From: Streptomyces cynarae
GTDB lineage: Bacteria; Actinomycetota; Actinomycetes; Streptomycetales; Streptomycetaceae
NCBI RefSeq assembly: GCF_025642135.1
Contig: NZ_CP106793.1
Span: 248,001 to 312,000, forward strand
DNA length: 64,000 bases
Direction of reading: 5' to 3'
Made by a program: the position numbers and the translations under genes
Part shown: positions 1 through 9,636 of the stretch, piece after piece
Layout of the letters: each line of letters begins with the position of its first letter
Numbering within the stretch: position 1 is the first letter of the stretch
The notes under the pieces: model-generated
What the model was told of the DNA's origin: nothing
Database searches by the model: none
The model's input: only the letters and a program-made list of their open reading frames with translations

Positions 1-55
1 CCACATCGGTCTTGGAGTTGCCACCGTCGACCGCGACGACGAGACGGGCCATCAT
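1..55 (-). CDS. BadF/BadG-type sugar kinase, N-terminal fragment
   Basis: Only the first 18 or so codons are inside the window; the gene runs off the left edge. The reading MMARLVVAVDGGNSKTDV carries the DGGNSKT phosphate-1 signature of the BadF/BadG/BcrA/BcrD ATPase family, which includes N-acetylglucosamine kinases. Its ATG overlaps the stop of the GH4 gene in an ATGA arrangement, so it is probably translationally coupled and the last visible gene of the sugar operon. Phosphorylation of a sugar released by the upstream glycosidases is inferred from context. Confidence 0.75.
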   Translation of the reverse strand, partial: MMARLVVAVDGGNSKTDV

Positions 56-1311
56 GCCGCCCACGGCAGGTGGTCGCGGTTGGCGGCCACGATCAGGTCG
101 GTCAGCCGGTCGGCGACGGCATGCTGACCGATCAACGGGTGCGCCAACAGGGCGCGGAACACCCGGTCGCGGCCACCGTGCACGGCAGCGTCCAGCGCCA
201 GGTGCTCGTAGGCCGTGACGTGTGCGACAAGCCCGGCGATCAACGGTTCGAGCGGCTCCACCGGCTGGGCCACCGCTCCGTCGGCGGTGACGGTCGCGGG
301 CACTTCGATGACGGCGTCGGCGGGCAGGAACGGCAGCGTCGTGCCGTTGCGGACGTTGACGACGTGGGTGCGATGGTCGCCGTGGCGCAGCGAGGCCATC
401 AGATCCAGCGCGGCGTCCGCGTAGAAGGCACCGCCCCGCCGGGTCAGCAGCTCGGGCTTGGTGTTCACCCGCTCGTCGGCGTACCGGTCCAGCAGCTCGT
501 CCTCGATCTCCATGACTTCCTGGGCGCGGACGCCGTCCTTCTGCTGCCGGACGACGACCTCGTCATGGCTGTAGTAGTAGTGCAGGTAGTACGACGGCAC
601 AGAGCCGAGGCGACGGACGAGGTCGGCGGGAAGCCCCGTGGCCGGGGCCACCCGATGCCCGTGTTCGGCGAGCAGGCGCGGCAGCACGTCGGTGCCGTCG
701 AGCAGCACCCGCCGCTCCCAGGTCAGGTGGTTGAGGCCCACATGGTCGAGTGCGATGCGGTCAGGGGCGACACCGAGCACCTCGGCGAAGTGCCGCTGGA
801 AGACCGCCGCCGCGCTGCACAGCCCGACCACGCGCCGGTGTCCCGCCTCCAGCAGGGCGCGGGTGACGATGCCGACCGGGTTGGTGAAGTCGATCAGCCA
901 TGCGGTCGGGTTGACGGCCCGTACCCGCTCGGCGATGTCGAGCATCACCGGCACCGTCCGCAGCGCCTTGGCCAGCCCGCCGGCGCCCGTCGTCTCCTGC
1001 CCCAGGCAGTCGCAGCGCAGCGGCAGGGTCTCGTCCCGCAGGCGCGCGGCCTGCCCGCCGACGCGCAGCTGCACGAGCACGATGTCGGCACCCTCCGCCG
1101 CCCCGCCGAGGTCGGTGTGGGTGGTGACGGTGGCCGGATGACCGCCGGCGGACAGCATCCGACGGCTCATCCCCGCGAGCAGGCCCAGCCGGTCGTCCGA
1201 GACGTCCTGCAGGGCCAGTTCCGTGACCTCCAGGCGATCCCGCAGGCGTATCAGGCCGTCGACGATTTCCGGGGTGTACGTCGACCCGCCCCCGATGATG
1301 GTCAGCTTCAC
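52..1311 (-). CDS. GH4 family glycosidase (6-phospho-beta-glucosidase type)
   Basis: A 419-residue protein of the usual GH4 length. GH4 enzymes use NAD+ and a divalent metal for a redox-assisted elimination of glycosides. Visible are the N-terminal dinucleotide-binding loop GGGSTYTP (about residues 7-14), the segment LIDFTNPVG near residue 140, the metal-site region GLCSAA near 165 and the family motif DHVGLNHLTW near 190. It begins at GTG with AAAGGGAG just upstream. It lies 84 bp after the second permease gene and overlaps the next kinase start. Whether the substrate is phosphorylated is unclear, because the operon carries an ABC importer rather than a PTS. An alpha-specific GH4 activity cannot be excluded. 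Confidence 0.88.
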   Translation of the reverse strand: MKLTIIGGGSTYTPEIVDGLIRLRDRLEVTELALQDVSDDRLGLLAGMSRRMLSAGGHPATVTTHTDLGGAAEGADIVLVQLRVGGQAARLRDETLPLRCDCLGQETTGAGGLAKALRTVPVMLDIAERVRAVNPTAWLIDFTNPVGIVTRALLEAGHRRVVGLCSAAAVFQRHFAEVLGVAPDRIALDHVGLNHLTWERRVLLDGTDVLPRLLAEHGHRVAPATGLPADLVRRLGSVPSYYLHYYYSHDEVVVRQQKDGVRAQEVMEIEDELLDRYADERVNTKPELLTRRGGAFYADAALDLMASLRHGDHRTHVVNVRNGTTLPFLPADAVIEVPATVTADGAVAQPVEPLEPLIAGLVAHVTAYEHLALDAAVHGGRDRVFRALLAHPLIGQHAVADRLTDLIVAANRDHLPWAA

Positions 1312-1395
1312 GAACTCCCTTTCGGGCCGCGCACGGCGGCCGGGTTCTCGTCACGCCGCAGCTTCACGTCCGGGGCGTTTTTCCGGCCCATGCGC

Positions 1396-2337
1396 TCAGC
1401 CCTTGCGACCCTGGGTGGCGATGCCGTCGATGATGTGCCGTTGGGCGAAGGCAAAGATGATGATCATGGGGATCGTGGCGATCAGGCTGGCCGTCGCGAT
1501 GATCTCCCAGTGCTGTTCCCCGCCGTTGCCGAAGGTGTCGATGATCGACTTCAGACCGCGGGGAATCGTGAACAACGAAGTGTCCTGCAGATACACCAGT
1601 GGCCGGAGCAGATCGCTCCAACTGGCCTGGATCTCGAAGACGAAGACGATCGCCAGAGCGGGCCGGGACAGCGGTAGGGCGATGCGCCAGAACAGCCCGA
1701 AGAAGCTGCAGCCGTCAACACGTGCGGCTTCGAACATCTCCCGGGGCAGTGACAGGAAGAACTGGCGCAGCAGGAAAATGTAGAACGACGAGCCGAAGAT
1801 GTTCTGCGCCCACAGCGGCACCTGGGTTCCGGTCAGGCCCAGGTGGTCCCAGACCAGATAGACGGGGATCAGGGTGACCGCCTGGGGCAGCATCATGGTG
1901 CCGAGCACCAGCCCGAACAGCACGTTGCGCCCGGGAAACCGGAAGTACGCGAAGCCGAACGCCACCAGGGCGCTGCTGAGCGTCACTGTCACGGCCGCCG
2001 CCAGCGCCACCGTCACGCTGTTGCCCAGCCACGTGAGCATCGGTGCATAGTTCCATACCTCGGTGAAGTTCGACGCCTGCACGTGTCGAGGGATCAGGAG
2101 GTTGTCCAACACCTCGGTGCGCGGCTTGAGCGAGGCGCTGATGAGCCAGATGAACGGATAGGTGAACACGACGGCCGCGAGGGCCAGGACGATGAGGTAG
2201 GGACCTCGCTTTGTCGCAGGGCGCAGATCCCACCCGAGGACACCGGTGTGGCCGGCGGGGGCGTCTTCGGTCCGGTTGCCGGCCCGACCGCCGTCGGTGC
2301 CGGGCGCGGGCGCCACCGCGGTGCGTGGAATACTCAT
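1396..2337 (-). CDS. Carbohydrate ABC transporter permease (MalG type)
   Basis: A 313-residue inner-membrane permease with about six hydrophobic helices. The cytoplasmic EAA loop is visible as FEAARVDGCSFFGLFWRI, which docks to an ABC ATPase. The chosen ATG sits one base beyond the stop of the preceding permease gene; a further-upstream ATG would overlap that gene. Together with the MalF-like partner and the lipoprotein it forms a CUT1-type sugar importer. No ATPase gene is nearby. Streptomyces CUT1 systems commonly share MsiK, so that is the expected energiser (inference). Confidence 0.92.
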   Translation of the reverse strand: MSIPRTAVAPAPGTDGGRAGNRTEDAPAGHTGVLGWDLRPATKRGPYLIVLALAAVVFTYPFIWLISASLKPRTEVLDNLLIPRHVQASNFTEVWNYAPMLTWLGNSVTVALAAAVTVTLSSALVAFGFAYFRFPGRNVLFGLVLGTMMLPQAVTLIPVYLVWDHLGLTGTQVPLWAQNIFGSSFYIFLLRQFFLSLPREMFEAARVDGCSFFGLFWRIALPLSRPALAIVFVFEIQASWSDLLRPLVYLQDTSLFTIPRGLKSIIDTFGNGGEQHWEIIATASLIATIPMIIIFAFAQRHIIDGIATQGRKG

Positions 2338-2338
2338 A

Positions 2339-3292
2339 TCAGTGCTTCTCGCCTTCGTAGTAGACGTACCGACGCGAGACACGTACTTGCACTGCGGTGA
2401 TGACCATGGTGATCAGGAACAGCAGCCAGGCCAGCGCGGACGCGTAGCCCATGTGCAGGAACTGGAACGCCTGCTGGAACAGGTAGATGACGTAGAAGAG
2501 AGCCGCCTCGTTGGAGTACGTACTGTTCTGCTGAGCGCCGAAGAACATCGTGTAGGCCTGGTCGAACATCTGCAGCGCGGCGATGGTCTGGACGATCATG
2601 GTGAAGAACAGGGAGCCGCTGATCATCGGGATCGTGACGTGCCGGAACCTCGCCCACGAACCCGCGCCGTCGAGTTCGACGGCCTCATAGAGCTCCTTCG
2701 GGACCTGCCGGAGAGCTGCGAGGTAGATCACGACCATCCCGCCGACACCCCAGAGCATGGTGATGGCCAGTCCGGGCTTGACCCAGTGGGTGTCGGTCGT
2801 CCAGTTGGGACCGTTGATGCCGACCAGGTCGAGGGTGCGGTTGAGCAGTCCCTGCTGGCCGTTGAGCAGGAGCAGGAACAATGCGCCCACGGCGACGGTC
2901 GGCGTCATGACGGGAAGGTAGAAGACCGTACGGAAGAATCCCGACGCCCGGCCCACCCGGTTGAGCACCATCGCCAGGCCCAGGGCCACGGCCATGGCGG
3001 TCGGCACGTAGATGATGACGTAGACGAGCGTGTTGCTCAGTGCATGGGCCACCTTGGGGTCCTGGAACAGCTCGCGGTAGTTCGCGAAGCCCACGTTCTT
3101 CGCGGTGCCGATCGAGTTGTAGTCGGTGAACGACAGCACCAGGCTGACGATCATCGGGCCGAGCGTGAACACGAGGAACCCGACGATCCACAGGGAGATG
3201 AAGCCGTAGGCGGCGCGGATCTGCGGCCAGTCCCTGGCCCGGGCACGGAACTTGGCCGCAGTCGCCTTCGGGAGGGTGGCCTGCGTGGCCAT
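2339..3292 (-). CDS. Carbohydrate ABC transporter permease (MalF type)
   Basis: A 317-residue membrane protein, partner of the MalG-type permease. The start MATQATLPKA overlaps the stop of the substrate-binding protein gene by one base (TGATG), arguing against a longer reading that would run into that gene. Six membrane spans begin with AYGFISLWIVGFLVFTLGP. The EAA-loop sequence LYEAVELDGAGSWARF lies near residue 210. It is coupled on both sides by overlaps or a 1-bp gap, so transporter subunits should be made in step. Confidence 0.92.
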   Translation of the reverse strand: MATQATLPKATAAKFRARARDWPQIRAAYGFISLWIVGFLVFTLGPMIVSLVLSFTDYNSIGTAKNVGFANYRELFQDPKVAHALSNTLVYVIIYVPTAMAVALGLAMVLNRVGRASGFFRTVFYLPVMTPTVAVGALFLLLLNGQQGLLNRTLDLVGINGPNWTTDTHWVKPGLAITMLWGVGGMVVIYLAALRQVPKELYEAVELDGAGSWARFRHVTIPMISGSLFFTMIVQTIAALQMFDQAYTMFFGAQQNSTYSNEAALFYVIYLFQQAFQFLHMGYASALAWLLFLITMVITAVQVRVSRRYVYYEGEKH

Positions 3293-4638
3293 CACTTCGC
3301 CGCCTCGAACGCCTTGCTCGCCTCGGCCTGAGCCTGCTTCATGGCCGCGCCGGGCTTCTGCTGACCCGACAGGGCGCGGTTGACCGCCTCCTGCCAAGCC
3401 GATTTGATCTCGCTGCCGGCCTTGGACCCCGTGACGGCGAACGCGTACTCGGTGGACGCGTAGTAGTGCTCGACGGCCTGTTGGAAACCGGTCTGGCCGC
3501 CCTTGACGTACTTCGCCTTGACTTTTACGTCGGCGTCCGTGTTCGCGGTCCACAGTCCGGTGAACATGGTCTTGTTCTTCTCAACGGTGGCCTGGCGGGC
3601 CGCACCCGCGCGAAGCCAGGTGTCGGTGCTCGTCATGACCTTCATCCAGTTGACGGCCGCCTCTGGATTGCCGGCACCCTTCGGCAGACACCAAGCGCTT
3701 CCGTTCTCGAAGCTGATGGGCTTGCCGTGCCGGTCGGTGAAGAGAATCGACCGCAGGTCGACCTTGGGTGAGGCCTGCACCAGGACGTTGATGTACCAGC
3801 CCTCCCAAGGGAACGCTCCGGCCTGGTCCTTCACGAACTGGTTGCCGGAGCCGAAAAGGTCCCAGGTGTCGCGGAAGGCCTTGAAGCGGGACCAGCCGCC
3901 CTGTTCGTCTATCAGGCTCAGTGCGTACGTCAGGGCCTCGACGATCCGAGCGTCGTCCAGGTTCGGGGAGCCGTCCGGGTTCACCAGGTCCGCGCCGTTG
4001 GCCTTCGCCCACAACGGCAGGAACTCGGGGAGCTTCGGGTCGAATCCGATGCGGGAGATCTTGCGACCGCCGGCCTTGTACAGCTTCACGGCGGTGGTGT
4101 GCAGCTTGTCCCAGTCGGTGGTGCTCAGGTCGGACAACGCAAGCCCTGCCTCGTCGAGGGCCTTGCCGTTCACCAGGATGTTGCGGGTGCTGTAGAACTC
4201 GGGAACGCCGTAGATCTTCCCGCCGATCGTCACTTCGTCGAGTGCGGCCTTGCGATACGTGCCGGTGTCGATGCCCGCGGAGGCGATCCGGTCGTCCAGG
4301 GGCTGGATGACGCCCTGGGCGGCATAGCTGCCCACGAGGTCGCGGTCGAGGTAGACCAGGTCTGGCGCGTTGCCGCTGGACACCGCGGACAGGAACTGCT
4401 GCGGGTCGAAGTCACCTTCGTTCAGGCGCAGCTCCACCTTGGGGTAGGCGCTCTTGAACGCGTCGATGCGGGCCTGCCCGACGTCGTCGGGCTTGCCGAA
4501 GCCCTGGGTCGACAGCACTCCCCCGCCGACCTTGTTGCCCCCGCCGTTGCTCTTGGCGCCGACACCGCCGCAGGCGTTGGTCGAAGCGAGGGCGAGCGCT
4601 CCTATCGAGCCGGCCAGGAAACGTCGTCGAGAGACCAT
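3292..4638 (-). CDS. Extracellular sugar-binding lipoprotein of ABC importer
   Basis: A 448-residue solute-binding protein of family 1. The N-terminus MVSRRRFLAGSIGALALAS has a twin-arginine-like RRRFLA followed by the lipobox STNAC, so it is probably exported by Tat and lipidated at Cys23. A flexible Gly/Asn/Ser linker follows. The body shows the expected YLDRDLVGSYAAQGVIQPLDD region near residue 95. GAGGAG is placed before the ATG. It lies 111 bp after the GH1 gene in the same direction. The ligand is probably a beta-glucoside or cello-oligosaccharide-like sugar, judged only from the neighbouring GH1 and GH4 enzymes. Confidence 0.92.
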   Translation of the reverse strand: MVSRRRFLAGSIGALALASTNACGGVGAKSNGGGNKVGGGVLSTQGFGKPDDVGQARIDAFKSAYPKVELRLNEGDFDPQQFLSAVSSGNAPDLVYLDRDLVGSYAAQGVIQPLDDRIASAGIDTGTYRKAALDEVTIGGKIYGVPEFYSTRNILVNGKALDEAGLALSDLSTTDWDKLHTTAVKLYKAGGRKISRIGFDPKLPEFLPLWAKANGADLVNPDGSPNLDDARIVEALTYALSLIDEQGGWSRFKAFRDTWDLFGSGNQFVKDQAGAFPWEGWYINVLVQASPKVDLRSILFTDRHGKPISFENGSAWCLPKGAGNPEAAVNWMKVMTSTDTWLRAGAARQATVEKNKTMFTGLWTANTDADVKVKAKYVKGGQTGFQQAVEHYYASTEYAFAVTGSKAGSEIKSAWQEAVNRALSGQQKPGAAMKQAQAEASKAFEAAK

Positions 4639-4749
4639 GTCGAACTCCTCATTGAGTGCGGTTTTTCGGGAAGGGACAGGATGTCGGGGGAGCCGCGGAA
4701 GGCGGATGCTCGTCGCGGAGGCCGTCAGCGGATCAGTCGGCTCACGCGG

Positions 4750-6132
4750 TCACGCTGGACCCGGTAGGGCGTTGGCGCGTGCGACCTGGGAGTACCAGTG
4801 GCCGCTGTTCTTGACCGTGCGGCGCTGCGTCGCGTAGTCGACGTGCACCAACCCCATGCGGGGCCGGTAGCCCATCGCCCACTCGAAGTTGTCCATCAGG
4901 GACCAGTGGAAGTATCCGCGGACCGGGCAGCCGCGCTCGATCGCGCGGTGCACGGCGACGAGGTGGCGGTGCAGGAAGTCGGTCCGCCGCGCGTCGTGGA
5001 CGGCGCCGTCCTCGCCGGGCTCGTCGTTGAAGACGGCGCCGTTCTCCGTGATGAGTACCGGCACCTCCCCGTAGCTCTCGTGCAGTTGGACCAGCAGGTC
5101 GGTAAGGGCCTCCGGCACGATCTCCCAGTCGAAGTCCGTACGTGCCACGTCCGCCCGGCCGGGCTCCACCCGCCACGGGAAGGGACCGTCCGCGGGCTGC
5201 CGGCGCGCGCTGACGATACGGCGCGTGTAGTAGTTGACCCCGATGAAGTCGCTTCCGGCTCCGATCACGGACATGTCGCCGCTGCGGATGAAGTCCAGGG
5301 GACCGGCGGCCTGTTCCCAGTGCTCACGCATGTCCTCGGGGTAGCGGCCGCTCAGCACGGCGTCGAGGAACCAGCGGTTGACATAGCCGTCGGAGTGGTG
5401 CGCCGCGAGGCGGTCCTCTTCACTGGCGGTGTGCGGCACGTGCGGGAAGAGGCTGAACGCCACACCGGCCCTGCCCTCTGGGCGGCTCTCTCGCAGCGCC
5501 TGGACGGACTTGCCGTGGGCGAGCAGGAGATGGTGCATCGCGCGCACCGAACCCGCGATGTCCCGCTCCCCCGGTGCGTGCAGACCGAGTTGGTGTCCGA
5601 GGAGGCCGACGATCCAGGGCTCGTTGATCGTGACCCAGTCGTGCACCCGGTCGCCGTAGGCCTCGAAGCAAACGGCCGCGTACTCCGCGAACCGGTCCGC
5701 CGTCTCGCGAGCCAGCCAGCCACCGCGCTCCTGCAGGGCCTGCGGGAGGTCCCAGTGGTAGAGGGTGACGAGCGGGCTGATGTCACGAGCGAGCAACTGG
5801 TCGATCAGGCGGTCGTAGTGGTCGACGCCCCTCTTGTTCGCACCGCCGTCCCCGTCGGGGATCAGCCGGGGCCAGGCCAGCGAGAACCGGTAAGCGTTGA
5901 CGCCGAGGTCGGCCATCAACGCCACGTCCTCGGCAACCCGGTGGTAGTGGTCGCACGCGACCGCGCCGCTCTCCCCACGCTCGACGGCCCCGGGGACGCG
6001 GCAGAAGCGGTCCCACACGGACTCGCCGCGTCCGTCGCTGTCCGTGGCACCCTCCACCTGGTACGCGGAAGTCGACGTGCCCCAGAGAAAGCCGTCCGGG
6101 AAGCTCAGCACCCCGGTTGATTCGGTGGTCAC
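4750..6132 (-). CDS. GH1 beta-glucosidase
   Basis: A 460-residue cytosolic glycoside hydrolase of family 1, of usual length. The retaining-mechanism residues are visible: acid/base Glu171 in TINEP and nucleophile Glu363 in ITENG. The N-terminal motif FLWGTSTSAYQVEG is typical. I chose the GTG at 6132 because homology starts directly after it (VLSFPDGFLWG). A longer frame to 6231 encodes an unrelated Cys/His-rich stretch. It is the first gene of the operon GH1, binding protein, permeases, GH4, kinase, and probably hydrolyses the imported sugar to glucose. Transcription probably begins near the operator at 6309. Confidence 0.93.
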   Translation of the reverse strand: MTTESTGVLSFPDGFLWGTSTSAYQVEGATDSDGRGESVWDRFCRVPGAVERGESGAVACDHYHRVAEDVALMADLGVNAYRFSLAWPRLIPDGDGGANKRGVDHYDRLIDQLLARDISPLVTLYHWDLPQALQERGGWLARETADRFAEYAAVCFEAYGDRVHDWVTINEPWIVGLLGHQLGLHAPGERDIAGSVRAMHHLLLAHGKSVQALRESRPEGRAGVAFSLFPHVPHTASEEDRLAAHHSDGYVNRWFLDAVLSGRYPEDMREHWEQAAGPLDFIRSGDMSVIGAGSDFIGVNYYTRRIVSARRQPADGPFPWRVEPGRADVARTDFDWEIVPEALTDLLVQLHESYGEVPVLITENGAVFNDEPGEDGAVHDARRTDFLHRHLVAVHRAIERGCPVRGYFHWSLMDNFEWAMGYRPRMGLVHVDYATQRRTVKNSGHWYSQVARANALPGPA

Positions 6133-6308
6133 CTGTGACGTCAGCCCTTCGATCCGTTCATGGCAGTGGCAGTGCCGGCAGAGGCCGGCAGGCCGTGGTC
6201 CTGCGGGGGGGAACGTGCCACTCCTCAGCAACGCTGCGGTCAGGTGAGGAGGGGGTCACCGGGGGTGCCGACAGCCGACGCTGTCCGCGCATGAATGCGA
6301 TGTGGCAT

Positions 6309-6326
6309 CGTTCCCACATGGGAACG
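6309..6326. promoter_or_regulatory. Operator A for LacI-type regulator, upstream of GH1 operon
   Basis: The sequence CGTTCCCACATGGGAACG has 8-bp perfect arms (CGTTCCCA/TGGGAACG) around a 2-bp centre. The same element recurs at 11509. Both are embedded in ATCGTTCCCAYRTGRGAACGTAC, so they are probably sites of the LacI protein encoded between them. It lies in the 333-bp gap before the GH1 start, in which no gene is seen. Confidence 0.8.
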
Positions 6327-6465
6327 TACTCAGATCGTTGAAGGCCCGTCAATACTCCGGCAACACTTGATTCACAGCTCGTACATCAGCGCACGTCGAA
6401 GCGCCTGTTGGGGCGCGCTCGAGCGGCGCCCGCGCGGTCCCGAACGTCCTGCGACAGGCGCTGGA

Positions 6466-7584
6466 TCAGGCTCCGGTCGGGCTCGCCGCCGGCGCCGCGG
6501 TCGAGCCACGCAGCACCAGCGTCGGCTCGAGTGTCTCCTGGATGCGGCGACGCCCTGGGCCCCTCTTCGATTCCGCGGCGGCTTCCCGTTCGGCGACCCG
6601 TCCGAGCAGCAACTCGGCCGCCCTGCGCCCCATGTCGTATGTGGGCTGCGCGACGGCCGTGAGCCCCGGCTCCACCATCCGCATCCATGCGAGGTCGTCG
6701 AACGACACCAGCGACACGTCACGCGGCACGGCAAGGCCGCGTCGGCGCAGCTCCAGCCAAGCGGTCTCGGCCATCAGGTTGTTGACGGCGAAGATCGCGG
6801 TGACGTCCGGGTGCTGATCGAGCAGCTCCGCCACCCGGGACCTGGCGTCCGCGGCTTGGAATTCCAGGTCGAGAACCAGCCGCCGGTCGAGGGGCACGTC
6901 GGCGGCGCGGTGCGCGGCGCGGTAGCCACGCAGCCGTTCGGCGCCGGTGGCCCACTTCGTCTCGTCGATCAGCAGCGCGATGCGCCGGTGACCCAGTTCC
7001 AGCAGGTGTCGGGTGGCCTCCCGGGCACCGTACTCGCTGTCGATGATCACGGAGTCGCACCCGCGGGCTCCGGAGCGCCGGTCGGCCTCGACCACGCTCA
7101 CGCCCCGCTCGACGAGCAGTTCGGTGGCCGCTGCGGCAGCCGGGGTGAGCACGACGCCCGTGGCCCGCATCGCCACGAAGGCCTTGGCACCGTCGAGTTC
7201 CTGTTGGGGGTCTCCGTGGTCATCCACCAGCACCATCTGGTAACCGGCCGCGCGCAGTGCCTGCTCCACGCCCGCGGCGAGTTCCGCGTAGAACTGATTG
7301 CGCAGGTCGGAGACGAGCAGACCGACGACGTTGCTGCGCTGCGCCTTCAAGGTGCGTGCCAGAGCGTCGGGGACGTAGCCGATGCGCTGGGCGGCCGCGA
7401 GCACGTCCTCACGGATGTGCGCCGCCACATAGCCCTGCCCGCTGAGCGCGCGCGACGCGGTGGAGCGGGAGGTCCCTGCCTCCCTCGCCACATCGTGCAG
7501 GGTGGGGCGGCGTCGCCCGCCCGCGGACTTGTGCCCGTCACCGTCGCCCCCGACGATTGGTACCCCTCTTCCTCGATCAGCCAT
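6466..7584 (-). CDS. LacI family transcriptional regulator
   Basis: A 372-residue repressor. The helix-turn-helix and hinge are visible as PTLHDVAREAGTSRSTASRAL (residues about 27-47), followed by a periplasmic-binding-protein-like effector domain beginning VVGLLVSDLRNQFYAEL. A basic extension of about 26 residues precedes the HTH. It is transcribed in the same direction as both the upstream hydrolase unit and the downstream import operon. The two near-identical operators before those units are its likely targets. The inducer is presumably a sugar handled by these enzymes (inference). Confidence 0.92.
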   Translation of the reverse strand: MADRGRGVPIVGGDGDGHKSAGGRRRPTLHDVAREAGTSRSTASRALSGQGYVAAHIREDVLAAAQRIGYVPDALARTLKAQRSNVVGLLVSDLRNQFYAELAAGVEQALRAAGYQMVLVDDHGDPQQELDGAKAFVAMRATGVVLTPAAAAATELLVERGVSVVEADRRSGARGCDSVIIDSEYGAREATRHLLELGHRRIALLIDETKWATGAERLRGYRAAHRAADVPLDRRLVLDLEFQAADARSRVAELLDQHPDVTAIFAVNNLMAETAWLELRRRGLAVPRDVSLVSFDDLAWMRMVEPGLTAVAQPTYDMGRRAAELLLGRVAEREAAAESKRGPGRRRIQETLEPTLVLRGSTAAPAASPTGA

Positions 7585-7728
7585 CCGCCGCTGTCCCCTC
7601 GCCCCGATTGCCGCTCTCCCCCAGCACCGTCCGGCACCTGAGTCCGCGTGCAGTGAGAGACACTGCTGGCAGAATAACGTGATCGTCCGGCCGTACTCCG
7701 GTCGAACGCTTACGTCGGTGGCCTCGGC

Positions 7729-9603
7729 TCACACCCCCGGTCCTTCTGGCGCGTCGCCGTCCTCCCACCGCTGCCTGCGCGCCACCGTGACCAGGGCCTC
7801 GGCCTGCTGGCCGAACCGTACCCCACCGACCGTCAGGTCCACGGCCACCCGCCTGCGAGCTCCGCGCCCCTCTGGGGGAACGGTCACAGTGAAGACCAGG
7901 GTGGCCTCCCCGCGCCCCTGCGGCTTCACCTCCTGCTCGGCGGGCTCCACCGCCCAGCCCTGCGGGACCACCATCCGCACCCGGGCGGTGCGCGCGGTCG
8001 GGAAGGGATTGCGCACACGGACCTCCAACACCAGGGTCCGGCCCGGCGTCACGGTCGAGCGGTAAGGAGTGATCCGGGCGCCGAAGCCTTCGGCGTCGAA
8101 GTCGACTTCCGCAGGCAGCAGTTCGCGGTGCAGCCGCGCCACCCGCTCCCCCTCCTCCAGCAGCATGTCCAGGTAGTCCTGGGTGACCTTGCGAGGAGGC
8201 CAGTGGCCGCTGATCATCAGTTCGGGGTTCAAGGCGCGGTACAGCTCGGCGCTTCGTCGGAAGTCGTCGATCCGGAAACGGTTGCGGTACTGGTAATTGA
8301 GCAGTTCGGGCTGCTCCCCCGGCCGCCAGGCAGTGTTCTGCTGGTCGCCGGTCGCCACCACGCGGCGGCCGTCGGCCTCGAAGGAGTACGCGGCCGCGTA
8401 CAGAGTGTGGCCTGGCAGTTCATGCACGCCGATCTCGTACTCGCGCCAGGTGACCGGCTCGCCGACCGGGAGATCGCGGTCCACCGGGATGGGGTCGAAC
8501 CACAGACAGGGCAGGTCCCAACGCTTCGGGTCCTGGAGCACCGGGGTGACGTTGGAGGGCGACCAGACGGCGGTGCCCTCCACCTCCCGCAGCAGATTGA
8601 ATCCGGCGACGTGGTCGTCGTGGTAGTGGGTCGGCAGCGCGACCTCGACCCGGTCGATGCCGTGGACGCGCCGCAGCGACTCCAGGCACGCCAGCAGAGG
8701 CCGTCGGCTGGAACGGTCGTGCCCGCCGGCCAGGCCGGTGGTCAGGTCGTAGCCGAAATCCAGCAGCAGTGCCGTGCCGTGCTCGGAGAGCAACGCGTAC
8801 GTCAGCGCGTTGCTGGTGCGGTTGCGCAGCAGGTGGGGCGTCACCCGCTCCCAGGGGTCGTCCAGCATGGCGTCCAGATCCCACGGGCGTCTGCGGCGTG
8901 AGTCCAGCAGTGCCTGAAGTCTTGATCGCAGCCGGGCAACAGCGGCAGGCGGATCCGTCACCGGCTCCCCGTGCGACGGCAGCAACACGGCGGGGGCGTG
9001 GTCGAGCAGCTGCCGGCACGACAGGGCGGTGGCGGCGACACCCTCCATACCGGCGCTCTCGCCTCCTGTGTACGCCCACTGGGCGGCCGCCAGCGACCAT
9101 ACCCGGCCCTCACCGTGGATCAGGTCGCCGACGAAGGCCAGGCGCTTGCCGCCGATCTCCACCAGGTAGCTGACGGAGCCGACGGTGTGGCCGGGAGTGG
9201 GAAGGGTGAGCACCTCGAGCGGCCCGTAGGAGCGGGTGCGGTACTCGGCGACGCTGCCGGTGACCGGAACCTGCTCCAGCAGCGAGAACCTGTCCTGGCG
9301 CACGTCGTAGTCGTTGTCGAGCGGCCGGGTACGCCAGTGTTCGTCGACGTTCTCGATGAGGTCCCGCTCCACCGGCGGGACCCACACCCTGATGCCCTCG
9401 TGCGCAGCACGCGCCAAACCTTGTACCTGGTCGCGATGGTGATGGGTGATCAGGACGTCCGTGACGCGGTCGACTCCGTAGTCGTCGAGGCGGTCGAGGA
9501 CTTCGCCGCTACCGAAGTCGATGAGCACCGCCTCTCGACCACGACGCAGCACATACACGTGGCAGGTGTCCTGAAGGCGGAAAACGTCCGTGCCGATCAG
9601 CAT
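7729..9603 (-). CDS. Tandem metallo-beta-lactamase-fold protein
   Basis: A 624-residue protein with two MBL-fold halves and a C-terminal beta-sandwich-like domain. The first half has the metal motif as THHHRDQ near residue 53, so the usual final His of HxHxDH is Gln. The second has the canonical THYHDDH near residue 335. Each half also shows later metal loops (PGHTVGS, GDLIHGEG; LPGHTLY, ATGDQQN). The last 110 residues resemble an alpha-galactosidase-associated NEW3-type fold. AGGAGA precedes the ATG. It lies 33 bp after a glycosidase gene under operator B. No specific reaction can be assigned. A hydrolase acting on sugar esters or lactones, or a sensor, are both possible. Confidence 0.8.
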   Translation of the reverse strand: MLIGTDVFRLQDTCHVYVLRRGREAVLIDFGSGEVLDRLDDYGVDRVTDVLITHHHRDQVQGLARAAHEGIRVWVPPVERDLIENVDEHWRTRPLDNDYDVRQDRFSLLEQVPVTGSVAEYRTRSYGPLEVLTLPTPGHTVGSVSYLVEIGGKRLAFVGDLIHGEGRVWSLAAAQWAYTGGESAGMEGVAATALSCRQLLDHAPAVLLPSHGEPVTDPPAAVARLRSRLQALLDSRRRRPWDLDAMLDDPWERVTPHLLRNRTSNALTYALLSEHGTALLLDFGYDLTTGLAGGHDRSSRRPLLACLESLRRVHGIDRVEVALPTHYHDDHVAGFNLLREVEGTAVWSPSNVTPVLQDPKRWDLPCLWFDPIPVDRDLPVGEPVTWREYEIGVHELPGHTLYAAAYSFEADGRRVVATGDQQNTAWRPGEQPELLNYQYRNRFRIDDFRRSAELYRALNPELMISGHWPPRKVTQDYLDMLLEEGERVARLHRELLPAEVDFDAEGFGARITPYRSTVTPGRTLVLEVRVRNPFPTARTARVRMVVPQGWAVEPAEQEVKPQGRGEATLVFTVTVPPEGRGARRRVAVDLTVGGVRFGQQAEALVTVARRQRWEDGDAPEGPGV

Positions 9604-9636
9604 GGTTCTCCTGTGGTCCCGGTCAGGTCAGGGATG

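Noticed and set aside
70..1677. Long open frame opposite the GH4 and permease genes (535 codons)
   Set aside because: Antisense shadow of GC-rich genes: Gly/Arg/Val/Gln-biased, no motifs, no ribosome site, while the minus strand carries clear families.
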